From Nocardia nova (lineage in GTDB: Bacteria > Actinomycetota > Actinomycetes > Mycobacteriales > Mycobacteriaceae), in NCBI RefSeq assembly GCF_002933465.1, contig NZ_PSZE01000004.1:62001-126000 (forward strand): a DNA stretch of 64,000 nucleotides, in the 5' to 3' direction. Positions 9,093 through 18,090 of the stretch are shown here, piece after piece (within the stretch, counting starts at the first letter, position 1; the number at the start of each line of letters is the position of its first letter). A program made the translations under genes and the position numbers. The notes under the pieces were generated by a model. The model was not told the origin of the DNA and did not search any database. It was given only the letters and a program-made list of their open reading frames with translations.

Positions 9093-11339
9093 ATGACGGT
9101 TGGCTTCGGCATGAGCATCGGCACAGTGAATTCCGTGTGGGCGGCAACTACCGGTGATCGCGGCCGTCCGGCGGTCCGCGTGCGCCGCACCGCGGTCACT
9201 TTCGACCGCTCCGGGGATGTCCGGGTCGGGGGAGTTCCTCGATTCGCGCCGGTGGTCACCGATTTCGCCGATCTCACCCGCACGCGCGAGCCGGTGTCGC
9301 TGGGCGGCCGGATCCGATCGTCGGCCGACCTGGTCGCCTCGGTCGCCACCTGCCTGATCGATGGCAGCGATCCCGAAGCGGGGCCGGTCCTCACCTATCC
9401 CGCCTGCTACACCGACCGGCAGATCGCATCGCTGCAGTACGCGTTGCACCGCTGCGGCGCCTTCGACGTGATTCTGATGCCCGAACCGGTGGCCGCCGTG
9501 GAATGGCTCGACGACGAATATGGTGTTTCCGCAAGCTGTTCCACGCTCGTCTACGATCTGGGCGCCAACAACCTGGACGTCGCGGTGGTCCGGACCGAAG
9601 CGGAATGGAATCAGCGCGGAGTGCTCGGCTCGGCGCTGCGATCCGATGCCTTCGGTGGCCGGCCGCTGGGCGCCGTCCTGGCGCGCTACGCGCGGGCGCT
9701 GGCTCCGGACGTGCCGGCACCGGTGTCGAAGGTGGTGCCGGCCGAGGACACCCGCCGCCTGCGCACGTGGCATGTGCGCAATTCCCTTCGGGTGGTCCGC
9801 GATTGCCTGAAGCGTGCGCGGGTGACCATCGACGACATCGATCGCGTGTTACTGATCGGTGGCGCCGCGCGGCCGGTCGAGGTGGCGGAGGTGCTGGCCG
9901 AATTGGGCCCTCCGGTGATCGTCCCGCCGGACCCGGCGCACACGGTCGCGACCGGAGCCGCCATCGCCTCGGCTCGATTCGCCACGAGCAACAGCAATGC
10001 CGGGCGGTATGCCCGGGGTGCGGCGGTTGCGTCCTCCGCCGCGGTCGTCTCCGCCCTCGCGATGTCGGCGGCAACCATGATCGGTGGTGGCCCGCTCGGT
10101 ACCGACGGCCCGATCATGGAATTCGCCCCCGCGCTGGCCGGTCCGGCGGATGCGTTGCGCGAACAGTTCGGCGAGCTGCCGCAGACGCCCGGCTTCGGGG
10201 TCGGATTCACGGCGCTGGCGGCCCGCGCCGACAGCCTGATGGGCACCTCGCTGACCGGATTGCGCGGCTATGCCGGTGCGGCGCACGACTTTTCGCACGC
10301 CATGACCGATCGGGTCGACAATGCGCTGCGCGACTACGGCGCTGTCACGCCCTGCGTGCCGCCCCGCGCCCGGACCTACTCCGATCCGGCGCGTTTCACC
10401 AACCCCATGCCGTTCGTGAACTCGGGTGCGGCGGCGCTCCTGGCGGCCGGCGCCGCGGCCCGCAACCTGCCCGGCACGGGACATCCCGGTGAGCCGGGAT
10501 CAGGTGATCAGGGCACCCCGCCCGACGGGGGCACCACACCCGGGGACTCGTCGAAATCCGGAAGTCCGGCGCCGAAACCGGACGGTTCGACCACACCCGC
10601 ATCGGGCACGAACCCCGCGCCCGCCGACAACACGGCCGCCGCTCCCGCAGCGGCGTCCGGGAATTCGCATTCCGGCGATGCCGCGTCCGCTCCGGAGTCC
10701 GGGCACTCGAGCGGCACCGCGGCCAGCGGTGACGGCTCGGGTACCACGTCGGCCGAGTCGAACTCGGCCGGCGAGACCGGCGGTTCGAGCGCATCGTCCA
10801 ACGGCTCGGGGTCCAACAGCGCCGATACGCACGGCGCGCACGCCGACGACTCCGCGAACTCCGGTGGTACGGAATCGGATGCGGCGAAACCGGGGGCCGC
10901 GGACTCGGGCCCGGCACGCTCCGGCGACGCCGCGAACTCCGGCACCGGAACCGATGCCGGTGGTACGGCGAATTCCGACGGCGGCTCCCACTCGGGCGAC
11001 TCCGCGAATTCGAACGGCGCTGCGAATTCGAACGGCGCTGCGAATTCGAACGGCGCTGCGAATTCGAACGGCACTGCGAATTCGAACGGCGCTGCGAATT
11101 CGAACGGCACTGCGAACGCCGGGGACAATGCGAAGCCCGGCCCCGGGGCGAGCGCGGCCACACCTCCCGGCGGCGCTACCCGGCCCGGCGGGACGAACCC
11201 CGCTCCGGTCGCCCCCGCCCACCCCGGGGCCGTCGCGCCGAGCCACCCCGGCCTGGGCGTCACCCCCGGTGGCGGCTTCCACGGGGGCGGCCTGGGCGGC
11301 GGCTTCCACAGCGGTGGTTTCGGCGGTTTCGGGCACTGA
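9093..11339 (+). CDS. Hsp70-like membrane protein with long low-complexity tail
   Basis: A 748-residue paralogue of the 2497 gene. Residues 1-300 form the Hsp70/actin-type ATPase (VGFGMSIGTVNSVWA at the start; VYDLGANNLDVAVV; LLIGGAARPVEVAEVL). A hydrophobic segment near residue 315-340 (AAVASSAAVVSALAMSAA) should cross the membrane, placing the rest outside: a 130-residue middle part and then ~300 residues of Gly/Ser/Ala/Asn/Pro, including six exact ANSNGA/T hexapeptides and a GGGFHGGG-type end. ATG at 9093 matches the paralogue's start; ATG at 9087 is equally in frame. No peptide-binding domain is seen. Function unknown. Confidence 0.75.
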   Translation: MTVGFGMSIGTVNSVWAATTGDRGRPAVRVRRTAVTFDRSGDVRVGGVPRFAPVVTDFADLTRTREPVSLGGRIRSSADLVASVATCLIDGSDPEAGPVLTYPACYTDRQIASLQYALHRCGAFDVILMPEPVAAVEWLDDEYGVSASCSTLVYDLGANNLDVAVVRTEAEWNQRGVLGSALRSDAFGGRPLGAVLARYARALAPDVPAPVSKVVPAEDTRRLRTWHVRNSLRVVRDCLKRARVTIDDIDRVLLIGGAARPVEVAEVLAELGPPVIVPPDPAHTVATGAAIASARFATSNSNAGRYARGAAVASSAAVVSALAMSAATMIGGGPLGTDGPIMEFAPALAGPADALREQFGELPQTPGFGVGFTALAARADSLMGTSLTGLRGYAGAAHDFSHAMTDRVDNALRDYGAVTPCVPPRARTYSDPARFTNPMPFVNSGAAALLAAGAAARNLPGTGHPGEPGSGDQGTPPDGGTTPGDSSKSGSPAPKPDGSTTPASGTNPAPADNTAAAPAAASGNSHSGDAASAPESGHSSGTAASGDGSGTTSAESNSAGETGGSSASSNGSGSNSADTHGAHADDSANSGGTESDAAKPGAADSGPARSGDAANSGTGTDAGGTANSDGGSHSGDSANSNGAANSNGAANSNGAANSNGTANSNGAANSNGTANAGDNAKPGPGASAATPPGGATRPGGTNPAPVAPAHPGAVAPSHPGLGVTPGGGFHGGGLGGGFHSGGFGGFGH
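11004..11111 (+). repeat. 18-bp tandem repeat inside the Hsp70-like gene
   Basis: Six in-frame copies of GCGAATTCGAACGGCGCT (two with one C-to-A-type change) start at 11004, 11022, 11040, 11058, 11076 and 11094. They encode the hexapeptide A-N-S-N-G-A/T. The near-identity suggests recent slippage expansion, and copy number may vary between strains. Confidence 0.9.
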
Positions 11340-11388
11340 CCGGGTTCCCCGACAGGCCTCGGCCACCGATAACGCGGCCGGCCGGCGA

Positions 11389-11460
11389 CTACGAGTGCAG
11401 CACGACCTTCGACTCGAAGCGGTGGTGCACCGTCGTGTCCATCTCTGTTGTCCTCTCCAT
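11389..11460 (-). CDS. Possible 23-residue peptide ORF
   Basis: A short minus-strand frame (ATG-GAG-AGG...TAG) in the 295-base gap between the Hsp70-like and HAD genes. An inner ATG at 11442 is preceded by GGAGAGG at eight bases. The product ends VHHRFESKVVLHS. I recognise no family; it may be chance, as there are few constraints on a frame this short. The rest of the 11340-11634 gap shows no gene. Confidence 0.25.
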   Translation of the reverse strand: MERTTEMDTTVHHRFESKVVLHS

Positions 11461-11634
11461 ATCCGTTGTCTGCCAGACGATCTCGTGACCACTGCCAGTC
11501 AAGTCGCGCGAAGCCGACAAAGCTCGCGGGATTCGGACCTGCAGTTGACGTGTCATCCAGCCCTTGGGGGGCATACCGTTGGGTAACGGTGGCGGGGCTG
11601 TAAGCGCAGACGCACAATCGGTGACAATGACTCG

Positions 11635-12423
11635 GTGAACAGTCCTCGACTGATTGCCCTGGATGTGGATGGGACCATCCTGCAGGCGGGCGCACCGATG
11701 AGCCCGCGGGTGCGTGCGGCGGTGCGCGCCGCGGTCGATGCGGGCGCCCATGTGGTGATCACGACCGGCCGCACCCTGCTCGCCACCCGGCTCGTGATGG
11801 AGGAGCTGGGACTCGAGGAGGGTCAGGCGCTGTGCTCGAATGGCGCTGTGCACGTCGACATTTCGAACTGGGAGCCACTGGCGGTCCACACCTTCGATCC
11901 GGAACCCGCGGTCGCGACGCTGCGTTCACTGCTGCCCGATATGGTGCTGTCGGTGGAGAAGGTGGGGGTGGGTACCTGGGCCACCGGCTACTATCCCGGC
12001 AGCTTCCGGCTCGGCGAATTCCGCTTCGTCGACGATGCCGAACTGAGCCTGGAGCCCACCACGCGGCTGAACGGCTGGTGGCCCGGCGGCAGCCTCGACG
12101 AAATGATCGACGCCGTCGGCGACCTCGACCTCCCTGGAGCCGGCTGGGTGCACGGTGAGGACGAACCGTGGCTGGTCGCCTCCAAACAGGGGGTGTCCAA
12201 AGGCTGGGCGCTGGAACAACTTCGCCTGACTCTCGACATCCCGCTCGAGCAGACCCTGGCCATCGGCGACGGCTACAACGATATCGAAATGCTCACCTGG
12301 GCAGGACATTCCGTCGCCATGGGCAACGCGGTGCCCCCGGTTCACGAGCTCGCCGACGAAACGACCGCCGATATCAGCGAGGACGGGGCGGCCCTGGTGC
12401 TGGAGCGCTGGTTCGCCGGATGA
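11635..12423 (+). CDS. Cof-type HAD-superfamily phosphatase
   Basis: A 262-residue cytoplasmic hydrolase of the Cof/YbiV type (type IIB cap). Motif I is ALDVDGT (residues 6-12, nucleophile Asp), motif II TTGRT near 43-47, the conserved Lys lies in KGWALEQL near 190, and motif IV GDGYNDIEML near 211-220. Substrate is probably a small phosphorylated metabolite but is not predictable. GTG start; a -10-like GACAAT ends six bases before it, so the transcript is probably leaderless. Confidence 0.88.
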   Translation: MNSPRLIALDVDGTILQAGAPMSPRVRAAVRAAVDAGAHVVITTGRTLLATRLVMEELGLEEGQALCSNGAVHVDISNWEPLAVHTFDPEPAVATLRSLLPDMVLSVEKVGVGTWATGYYPGSFRLGEFRFVDDAELSLEPTTRLNGWWPGGSLDEMIDAVGDLDLPGAGWVHGEDEPWLVASKQGVSKGWALEQLRLTLDIPLEQTLAIGDGYNDIEMLTWAGHSVAMGNAVPPVHELADETTADISEDGAALVLERWFAG

Positions 12424-12501
12424 ACCCCGGCGCCCGAAGTCGCGCGACCGTCGCGAGTCCAGGGGCCGGTGTGACCGAGACTGCCGTGCGGCCAGGTGGA
12501 A

Positions 12502-13344
12502 TCAGGCCGAGAGATCGAGGAATAGCCGGTCGGCGGCTCGATAGCGCTCGAGGGCGACCTCGGTGAGGAACCGGTGCGGCCCGATCGCGGGCGCGTGCAC
12601 GAGGCCGGGCTCGGCGACGGCCAGACGATCGATGAGCAATCCCGGGGCGAGGAACCATGGGGCGACCATCACCCGGCGGGCTCCCCGGCGGCGCAGATCC
12701 GAGACCGCTCGGCTCAGCGACGGCTGCGTGGTCGCGAAGCAGATCGCGGACCGCCAGCGGGTGCCGCGCGTGAGCGCCACTGCGACCTCGGCCGTGATCC
12801 GGTTGGCGGCAGCGGACGACGACCCGACGGCTGCGACCGCGATACCCAGCTCGGCATCGTCGCGATCGGCCCCCGCGTTCAGCGCTCTGTCCCGTAACGC
12901 CGCCACCAGTCGCTCGTCGGTCCCGAGCACATCGGCCTGCGTGATTCGCAGTAGCGGATGCCGATGGCGGGCAGCCGCCAGCATGCCGGGTAGATCGACC
13001 CGGGCGTGAAAAGCGCTGCCCAGCAGCAACGGAACGACGATGGCCTCGGTATGTCCCTGTGTCGCAACGGCATCGATGACCTGTTCCACCGAGGGGGTGT
13101 TCAGATCCAGGAATGCCAGTCGTACGTCGACATCCGGACGGTGTCCGGCGATCTCGGCGACCACGGCCGACATCGTCGCGGCGGACCGCGGATCACGGCT
13201 CCCGTGTGCGACCGCGATGAACGCCGGGGGACGGCCGGCCCGGTCTCCGGCATCGGCAAGTCCGGTGCCGGAAGCCGTGGTGTGCGCGGCGAACGGCCTG
13301 AGCGACCGCTCGCGGTTCACGAACATCCCACCGGCCGAACCCAT
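12502..13344 (-). CDS. Sirohydrochlorin chelatase-like protein (CbiX/SirB, Che1)
   Basis: A 280-residue chelatase with two tandem CbiX-type halves. The first has the metal-binding His in VAHGSRDP near residue 47 and VPLLLGSAFHARVDLP; the second half is around 150-265 with MVAPWFLAPG. In this family the enzyme inserts Fe(II) into sirohydrochlorin to make siroheme. It starts one base after the cysN stop as the last gene of the sulfate-reduction operon, so its product most likely serves the siroheme enzyme Sir encoded first in the same operon. M. tuberculosis has the equivalent next to sir-cysH (Rv2393). A start at the ATG eighteen bases downstream is possible. Confidence 0.85.
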   Translation of the reverse strand: MGSAGGMFVNRERSLRPFAAHTTASGTGLADAGDRAGRPPAFIAVAHGSRDPRSAATMSAVVAEIAGHRPDVDVRLAFLDLNTPSVEQVIDAVATQGHTEAIVVPLLLGSAFHARVDLPGMLAAARHRHPLLRITQADVLGTDERLVAALRDRALNAGADRDDAELGIAVAAVGSSSAAANRITAEVAVALTRGTRWRSAICFATTQPSLSRAVSDLRRRGARRVMVAPWFLAPGLLIDRLAVAEPGLVHAPAIGPHRFLTEVALERYRAADRLFLDLSA

Positions 13345-13345
13345 C

Positions 13346-14671
13346 TCAGCTGCCGACCTCGACGGAGGTCAGTACGTCGCCCACCAGGCCCGCGGCCAGC
13401 GTGTTACCGCCCGCCGGGTCGATGAGCAGGAAGCTGCCGGTGTACCGGTTGACCCGATAGTCGTCGGCCGCGATCGGCTCCGCGACGCGTACCGAGATGC
13501 GGCCGATATCGTTGAGCGCCAACGATTCCGGATTCGGATCGGCGGCCAGGTTCTGCTCGTCGAACCGCTCGATCAGCGCGCCGACGATGGCCTGCGTGGT
13601 CCGGGTGCCGTGCTTGAGCAGCAGGCGGGCGCCGGGCCGCAGCGGCTTGTCGCCGAGCCAGCAGACTGTGGCGTCGAACGAATCGATCGGGTCGGGCGCA
13701 TCGGCGGCCGCGACGATGGTGTCACCGCGGGAGATGTCGACATCATCGGTGAGCAGCAGGGTCACACTGCGGCCGGGCTGGGCGGAGGGCAGTTCGCCGT
13801 CGGCGGTGTCGATGCGCTCGACCGTGGTCCGGATGCCGGAGGGCAGCACCACGACCTCGTCCCCCTTCGACACCACGCCCGCGGCGACCTGCCCGGCATA
13901 CCCGCGGTAGTCCGGATACTCCGCGGTTCGCGGGCGGATCACGTACTGGACCGGGAAGCGCAGGCCCACCTGATGACGGCCGGTGCTGTCGGCATCGACA
14001 GGCACCGACTCCAGATGCTCGATCAGGGAGGGGCCGTCGTAGAACGGGGTGTTCGCCGAGCGCGACGCGATATTGTCACCGTGCAGCGCCGAGACCGGGA
14101 TCTCCACGACGTCTTCGGCGGCCCAGCCGAGTTTGCTCGTCAGCTCGGTGAACTCGGCCACGATCTGGGCGAAGACCGCTTCCGCGTCGTCGACCAGATC
14201 GATCTTGTTCACCGCCAGTACCAGCTTCGGCACGCCCAGCAGCGCCATCACCGCGGCGTGGCGCCGGGTCTGCTCGATGACACCCTTGCGGGCATCGACC
14301 AGCAGGATCACCAACTGTGCCGTCGACGCGCCCGAGACGGTGTTGCGGGTGTACTGCACGTGGCCCGGGGTGTCGGCGAGCACGAAGGACCGTTTCGGCG
14401 TCGCGAAGTACCGGTAGGCCACATCGATGGTGATGCCCTGTTCGCGTTCGGCGCGCAGCCCGTCGACCAGCAGCGAGAGATCGGGGGTGGCCAGGCCCTT
14501 GTCGACCGAAGCCCGGGTGACGGCGTCGATCTGGTCGGCCAGCACCGATTTCGTGTCGAAGAGCAGGCGTCCGACCAGGGTGGACTTGCCGTCGTCGACA
14601 CTGCCGGCGGTGGCGAGACGGAGGAGATCGGGCTGTGTTGTCTGCTCGTTCCGCAAGCTCCACTCGCTCAT
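13346..14671 (-). CDS. cysN: Sulfate adenylyltransferase subunit 1, CysN
   Basis: A 441-residue GTPase subunit of ATP sulfurylase, which with CysD converts sulfate and ATP to adenosine phosphosulfate (APS). Elongation-factor-like G domain: G1 GSVDDGKST (residues 23-31), DTPGH near 104-108, NKID near 158-161, followed by two beta-barrel domains. Unlike M. tuberculosis CysNC it has no C-terminal APS kinase domain, which fits an operon that reduces APS directly through CysH. Start overlaps the cysD stop by one base (TGATG). Confidence 0.95.
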   Translation of the reverse strand: MSEWSLRNEQTTQPDLLRLATAGSVDDGKSTLVGRLLFDTKSVLADQIDAVTRASVDKGLATPDLSLLVDGLRAEREQGITIDVAYRYFATPKRSFVLADTPGHVQYTRNTVSGASTAQLVILLVDARKGVIEQTRRHAAVMALLGVPKLVLAVNKIDLVDDAEAVFAQIVAEFTELTSKLGWAAEDVVEIPVSALHGDNIASRSANTPFYDGPSLIEHLESVPVDADSTGRHQVGLRFPVQYVIRPRTAEYPDYRGYAGQVAAGVVSKGDEVVVLPSGIRTTVERIDTADGELPSAQPGRSVTLLLTDDVDISRGDTIVAAADAPDPIDSFDATVCWLGDKPLRPGARLLLKHGTRTTQAIVGALIERFDEQNLAADPNPESLALNDIGRISVRVAEPIAADDYRVNRYTGSFLLIDPAGGNTLAAGLVGDVLTSVEVGS

Positions 14672-15585
14672 CAGAAGTAACCCTCTCGCTTGCGGTCTTC
14701 CATGGCGGCCTCGGAGACGCGGTCGTCGCCGCGGGTCGCGCCACGTTCGGTGAGTCGCGACGCGGCGACCTCGGCGAGGATGTCGTCGTTGGTCGCGGCA
14801 TCGGAAAGTATTGCGCCGGTGGTGGATCCGTCGCCGACGGTGCGGTAGCGCACCGACTTGACCACCAGCTCCTCACCCTCGCGCGGACCACCCCAGGAGC
14901 CCGGGGTCATCCACATGCCGTCGCGCTGGTAGACGGGCCGCTCGTGCGCGTAGTAGATGGTCGCGAGTTCGACGTTCTCGCGCGCGATGTAGCGCCAGAT
15001 GTCGAGTTCGGTCCAGTTGCTCAGCGGGAACACCCGCACGTGCTCACCGGGCGCGTGCCGGCCGTTGTACAGGTTCCACAGTTCGGGGCGCTGCCGCTTC
15101 GGGTCCCAGCGGCCGAAGGCGTCGCGCAGCGAGAAGATCCGCTCCTTGGCCCGCGACCGCTCCTCGTCGCGCCGGCCGCCGCCGAAGACCGCGTCGAAGC
15201 GGTTCTCGGTGATGGCGTCCAGCAGCGGCACGGTCTGCAGCGGGTTGCGGATACCGTCGGGCCGCTCGGTGAGCCGGCCGTCGGCCAGGTACTCCTCGAC
15301 GCTCGCGACGTGCAGCCGCAGCCCGTACTTCTCGACCACGTGGTCGCGGAAGGCCAGCACCTCGTCGAGGTTGTGGCCGGTGTCCACGTGCAGCAGCGAG
15401 AACGGCAGCGGCGCGGGCCAGAAGGCCTTGAGCGCCAGGTGCAGCAGGACCGTGGAGTCCTTCCCGCCGGAGAACAGGATCACCGGACGCTCGAATTCGC
15501 CCGCCACCTCACGGAAAATGTGGATGGCTTCGCTCTCGAGGGCGGCGAGGGTATCGAATTGTGTTTCGGTCACCGTTGAAGTCAT
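14671..15585 (-). CDS. cysD: Sulfate adenylyltransferase subunit 2, CysD
   Basis: A 304-residue adenylyl-transferring subunit of ATP sulfurylase (PAPS reductase/PP-loop fold). The PP-loop SGGKDS is at residues 39-44, and FGGGRRDEERSRAKERIFS and the RPELWNLYNGR region are typical of CysD. ATG at 15585 overlaps the cysH stop as ATGA; the frame stays open far upstream through cysH but that part is not homologous. Confidence 0.95.
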   Translation of the reverse strand: MTSTVTETQFDTLAALESEAIHIFREVAGEFERPVILFSGGKDSTVLLHLALKAFWPAPLPFSLLHVDTGHNLDEVLAFRDHVVEKYGLRLHVASVEEYLADGRLTERPDGIRNPLQTVPLLDAITENRFDAVFGGGRRDEERSRAKERIFSLRDAFGRWDPKRQRPELWNLYNGRHAPGEHVRVFPLSNWTELDIWRYIARENVELATIYYAHERPVYQRDGMWMTPGSWGGPREGEELVVKSVRYRTVGDGSTTGAILSDAATNDDILAEVAASRLTERGATRGDDRVSEAAMEDRKREGYF

Positions 15586-16298
15586 GAGGCGTGCAACCCG
15601 CATTCGGTCTTGGCGAGGCCGGCCCAGCGGCCGCTTCGCGGATCGGATCCCGGTTCCGGTTTCCGCGTGCACGGAGCGCAACCGATGGACGGATATCCCT
15701 CCTCGACAAGAGGATTGACGAGAATGCCGTGCTGGTCGATATACGCGGCCATCTCGTCGTCGGACCAGGCGGCGATCGGGTTGATCTTCACCAGGCCGAA
15801 GCCCTCGTCGAAGGAGATCAGGGGGGCGTTGGCCCGGGTGGGGGCCTCCACGCGCCGGATGCCGGTCACCCAGGCGTTGTAGGGGGTCAGCGACTTCTTC
15901 AGCGGGACCACCTTGCGCAGCCGGCAGCATTCACCCGCATCGCGCGCGAACAGATCCTTGCCCAGCAGCCGATCCTGTTCGGCGACGGTGTGTTCGGGCT
16001 GCACATTGAGGATGTTCACGCCATAGACGGTTTCGACCGCGTCCCGGGTGCCGATGGTTTCGGCGAAGTGGTAGCCGGTGTCGAGGAACAGGACCTCGAC
16101 ACCGGGCCGCACCTGCGCGGCCAGCTGCACCAGCACCGCGTCCTGCATATTCGAGGCGACGATGTAGCTGGAACCGAAGGTGTCCTCGGTCCACTGCAGC
16201 AGCTCGGTGGCCGAGGCGTCCGGACCCAGCCGCGCCGCGCCGTCCTCGGCGATCCCGCGCAGCTCGGCTTCGCTCAGCTTTTCCAAAGTGGTTGCCAT
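15582..16298 (-). CDS. cysH: APS reductase (4Fe-4S assimilatory type), CysH
   Basis: A 238-residue thioredoxin-dependent adenylylsulfate reductase that turns APS into sulfite. The [4Fe-4S] ligands CC (124-125) and CAPC (207-210) mark the APS-specific bacterial type, and the catalytic Cys is in ECGLH at 232-236 near the C terminus. ATG at 16298 is 13 bases after the sir stop. Its sulfite product is used by Sir, encoded just upstream. Confidence 0.95.
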   Translation of the reverse strand: MATTLEKLSEAELRGIAEDGAARLGPDASATELLQWTEDTFGSSYIVASNMQDAVLVQLAAQVRPGVEVLFLDTGYHFAETIGTRDAVETVYGVNILNVQPEHTVAEQDRLLGKDLFARDAGECCRLRKVVPLKKSLTPYNAWVTGIRRVEAPTRANAPLISFDEGFGLVKINPIAAWSDDEMAAYIDQHGILVNPLVEEGYPSIGCAPCTRKPEPGSDPRSGRWAGLAKTECGLHAS

Positions 16299-16311
16299 AC
16301 TGAATCTCCCG

Positions 16312-18090
16312 TTACCGAAGGTCGGCCTCGTCGGCGCGGACGGCCCATTGCGCGAACCGCTCACCGTCGTTGCGGTTCTTGACGAAATTGCGGACGACAC
16401 GCTCGATGTAGTCGCCGAGCTCCTCGCTGGTCACCTTGTGCTGGCGCAGCTTGCGGCCGAAGCCGCTGTCGAGCCCGAGGCTGCCACCGAGGTGAACCTG
16501 ATAGCCCTCCACCTGATTCCCCTCGCCGTCGTCGACGAGCTGACCCTTGAAACCGATGTCGGCGATCTGCGAACGGCCGCAGGAGTTGGGGCAGCCGTTG
16601 ATGTTGATCGTGACCGGCACGTCGAGCTGGGCGTTGATATCGGCCAGGCGCCGGTCGAGTTCGGGCGCCAGGACCTGCGAACGCTTGCGGGTCTCCACGA
16701 AGGAGAGCTTGCAGAACTCGATACCACTGCAGGCCAGCAGGTTTCGCCGCCAGGCCGACGGCCGGGCCTGCAGGCCCAGCGGTTCCAGTTCGGCGATGAG
16801 TTCTTCGACCTTGTCGTCGGGGACGTCGAGCACGACGATCTTCTGGTAGGGGGTGAACCGGATCCGGTCCGCACCGACCCGTTCGACGGCGTCGGCGACC
16901 TGGGTCAGGATCGCGCCCGAGACGCGACCGGCGATCGGGGAGAAGCCGATCGCGTTGAGACCGTTGCGCAGCCGCTGCACGCCGACATGGTCGATGGGCC
17001 GGGCCGGCTTCTCGGGCGCCGGACCGTCGATGAGCTTGCGCTGCAGGTACTCGGTTTCGAGAACTTCTCTGAATTTCTCGACGCCCCAGTCCTTGATGAG
17101 GAACTTCAACCGCGCCTTGGTCCGCAACCGGCGGTAACCGTAGTCACGGAACAGCGAGACGACCGCTTCCCACACATCCGGCACCTCGTCCAGCGGCACC
17201 CACGCACCGACCCGCTGCGCGAGCATCGGATTGGTGGACAGGCCGCCGCCGACCCACAGGTCGAAACCGGGGCCGTGCTCGGGATGTTCGACGCCGACGA
17301 ACGCGACGTCGTTGATCTCGTGGACCACATCCTGCTGGCCGGAGATCGCCGTCTTGAACTTGCGGGGAAGGTTCGAGTACTCCTTCTTACCGATGTAGCG
17401 CCGGGTGATCTCTTCGACCGCCCAGCTGCCGTCGACGACCTCGTCCAGCGACTCACCGGCCAGCGGGGAGCCGAGGACCACACGCGGGCAGTCGCCGCAG
17501 GCCTCGGTGGTCTGCAACCCGACCGCCTCGATGCGCCGCCAGATCTCCGGGACGTTCTCGATTTCGATCCAGTGGTACTGCAGGTTCTCGCGGTCGGAGA
17601 GGTCCGCGGTGTCGCGGGCGAACTCGGTGGAGATCTGGCCGAGGGTGCGCACCTGCTCGACGTTCAGCGCGCCGCCGTCGCAGCGGATGCGCATCATGAA
17701 GTATTTGGCCTCGAGCAGATCGATGTTCTCGTCACCGGTCCAGGTGCCGTCGTAGCCCTGCTCACGCTGGGTGTAGAGGCCCCACCAGCGGAAGCGACCG
17801 CGCAGATCGCTCTTGTCGATCGAGTCGAATCCGCCCTTGGCGTAGATGTTCTCGATGCGCGCACGGACGTTGAGCGGATTGTCGTCCTTCTTGCTCTGCT
17901 CGTTCGCGTTCAGCGGCTCCCGGTAACCGAGGGCCCACTGGCCCTCGGACTTGCGGCGGACCGGCTTGCCGGTACGTTCGCGCGGGCCGGAAGCCTCCGG
18001 GCGGGGCCGAGCGCGACGCTCACGGGCGAGACGTTCACGATCCGCGCGAACGGACTCGGGGGTGGGACCGGCGTCGGTACTCGACGTCAT
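16312..18090 (-). CDS. sir: Ferredoxin-dependent sulfite reductase, Sir
   Basis: A 592-residue siroheme-[4Fe-4S] enzyme (NirA/SirA type) reducing sulfite to sulfide with electrons from ferredoxin. Two ferrodoxin-like/siroheme repeats are visible; the cluster ligands are CSGIEFC (Cys454, Cys460) and CPNSC (Cys500, Cys504), the classic C-X5-C ... C-X3-C. A Tyr in the YTQREQGY loop (106-113) and Cys137 are candidates for the Tyr-Cys crosslink known from the M. tuberculosis enzyme. The start is set by AGGAG eight bases before the ATG. First enzyme gene of sir-cysH-cysD-cysN-chelatase, downstream of a short Cys-containing leader ORF. Confidence 0.95.
   Translation of the reverse strand: MTSSTDAGPTPESVRADRERLARERRARPRPEASGPRERTGKPVRRKSEGQWALGYREPLNANEQSKKDDNPLNVRARIENIYAKGGFDSIDKSDLRGRFRWWGLYTQREQGYDGTWTGDENIDLLEAKYFMMRIRCDGGALNVEQVRTLGQISTEFARDTADLSDRENLQYHWIEIENVPEIWRRIEAVGLQTTEACGDCPRVVLGSPLAGESLDEVVDGSWAVEEITRRYIGKKEYSNLPRKFKTAISGQQDVVHEINDVAFVGVEHPEHGPGFDLWVGGGLSTNPMLAQRVGAWVPLDEVPDVWEAVVSLFRDYGYRRLRTKARLKFLIKDWGVEKFREVLETEYLQRKLIDGPAPEKPARPIDHVGVQRLRNGLNAIGFSPIAGRVSGAILTQVADAVERVGADRIRFTPYQKIVVLDVPDDKVEELIAELEPLGLQARPSAWRRNLLACSGIEFCKLSFVETRKRSQVLAPELDRRLADINAQLDVPVTININGCPNSCGRSQIADIGFKGQLVDDGEGNQVEGYQVHLGGSLGLDSGFGRKLRQHKVTSEELGDYIERVVRNFVKNRNDGERFAQWAVRADEADLR

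Noticed and set aside
8701-9147. 148-codon minus-strand frame between fprB and the Hsp70-like gene
   Set aside because: It runs through the fprB terminator hairpin and low-GC DNA, has no start signal and an unnatural composition.
10508-11695. Long minus-strand open frame (about 395 codons) opposite the Hsp70-like gene tail
   Set aside because: It mirrors the repetitive Gly/Ser/Asn codons of the plus-strand gene, giving Phe/Pro/Glu repeats; there is no ribosome-binding site or domain. A shadow of GC-rich repeat DNA.
13040-14680. 546-codon plus-strand frame opposite cysN
   Set aside because: Antisense shadow of a strongly conserved GTPase gene; no motif of its own.
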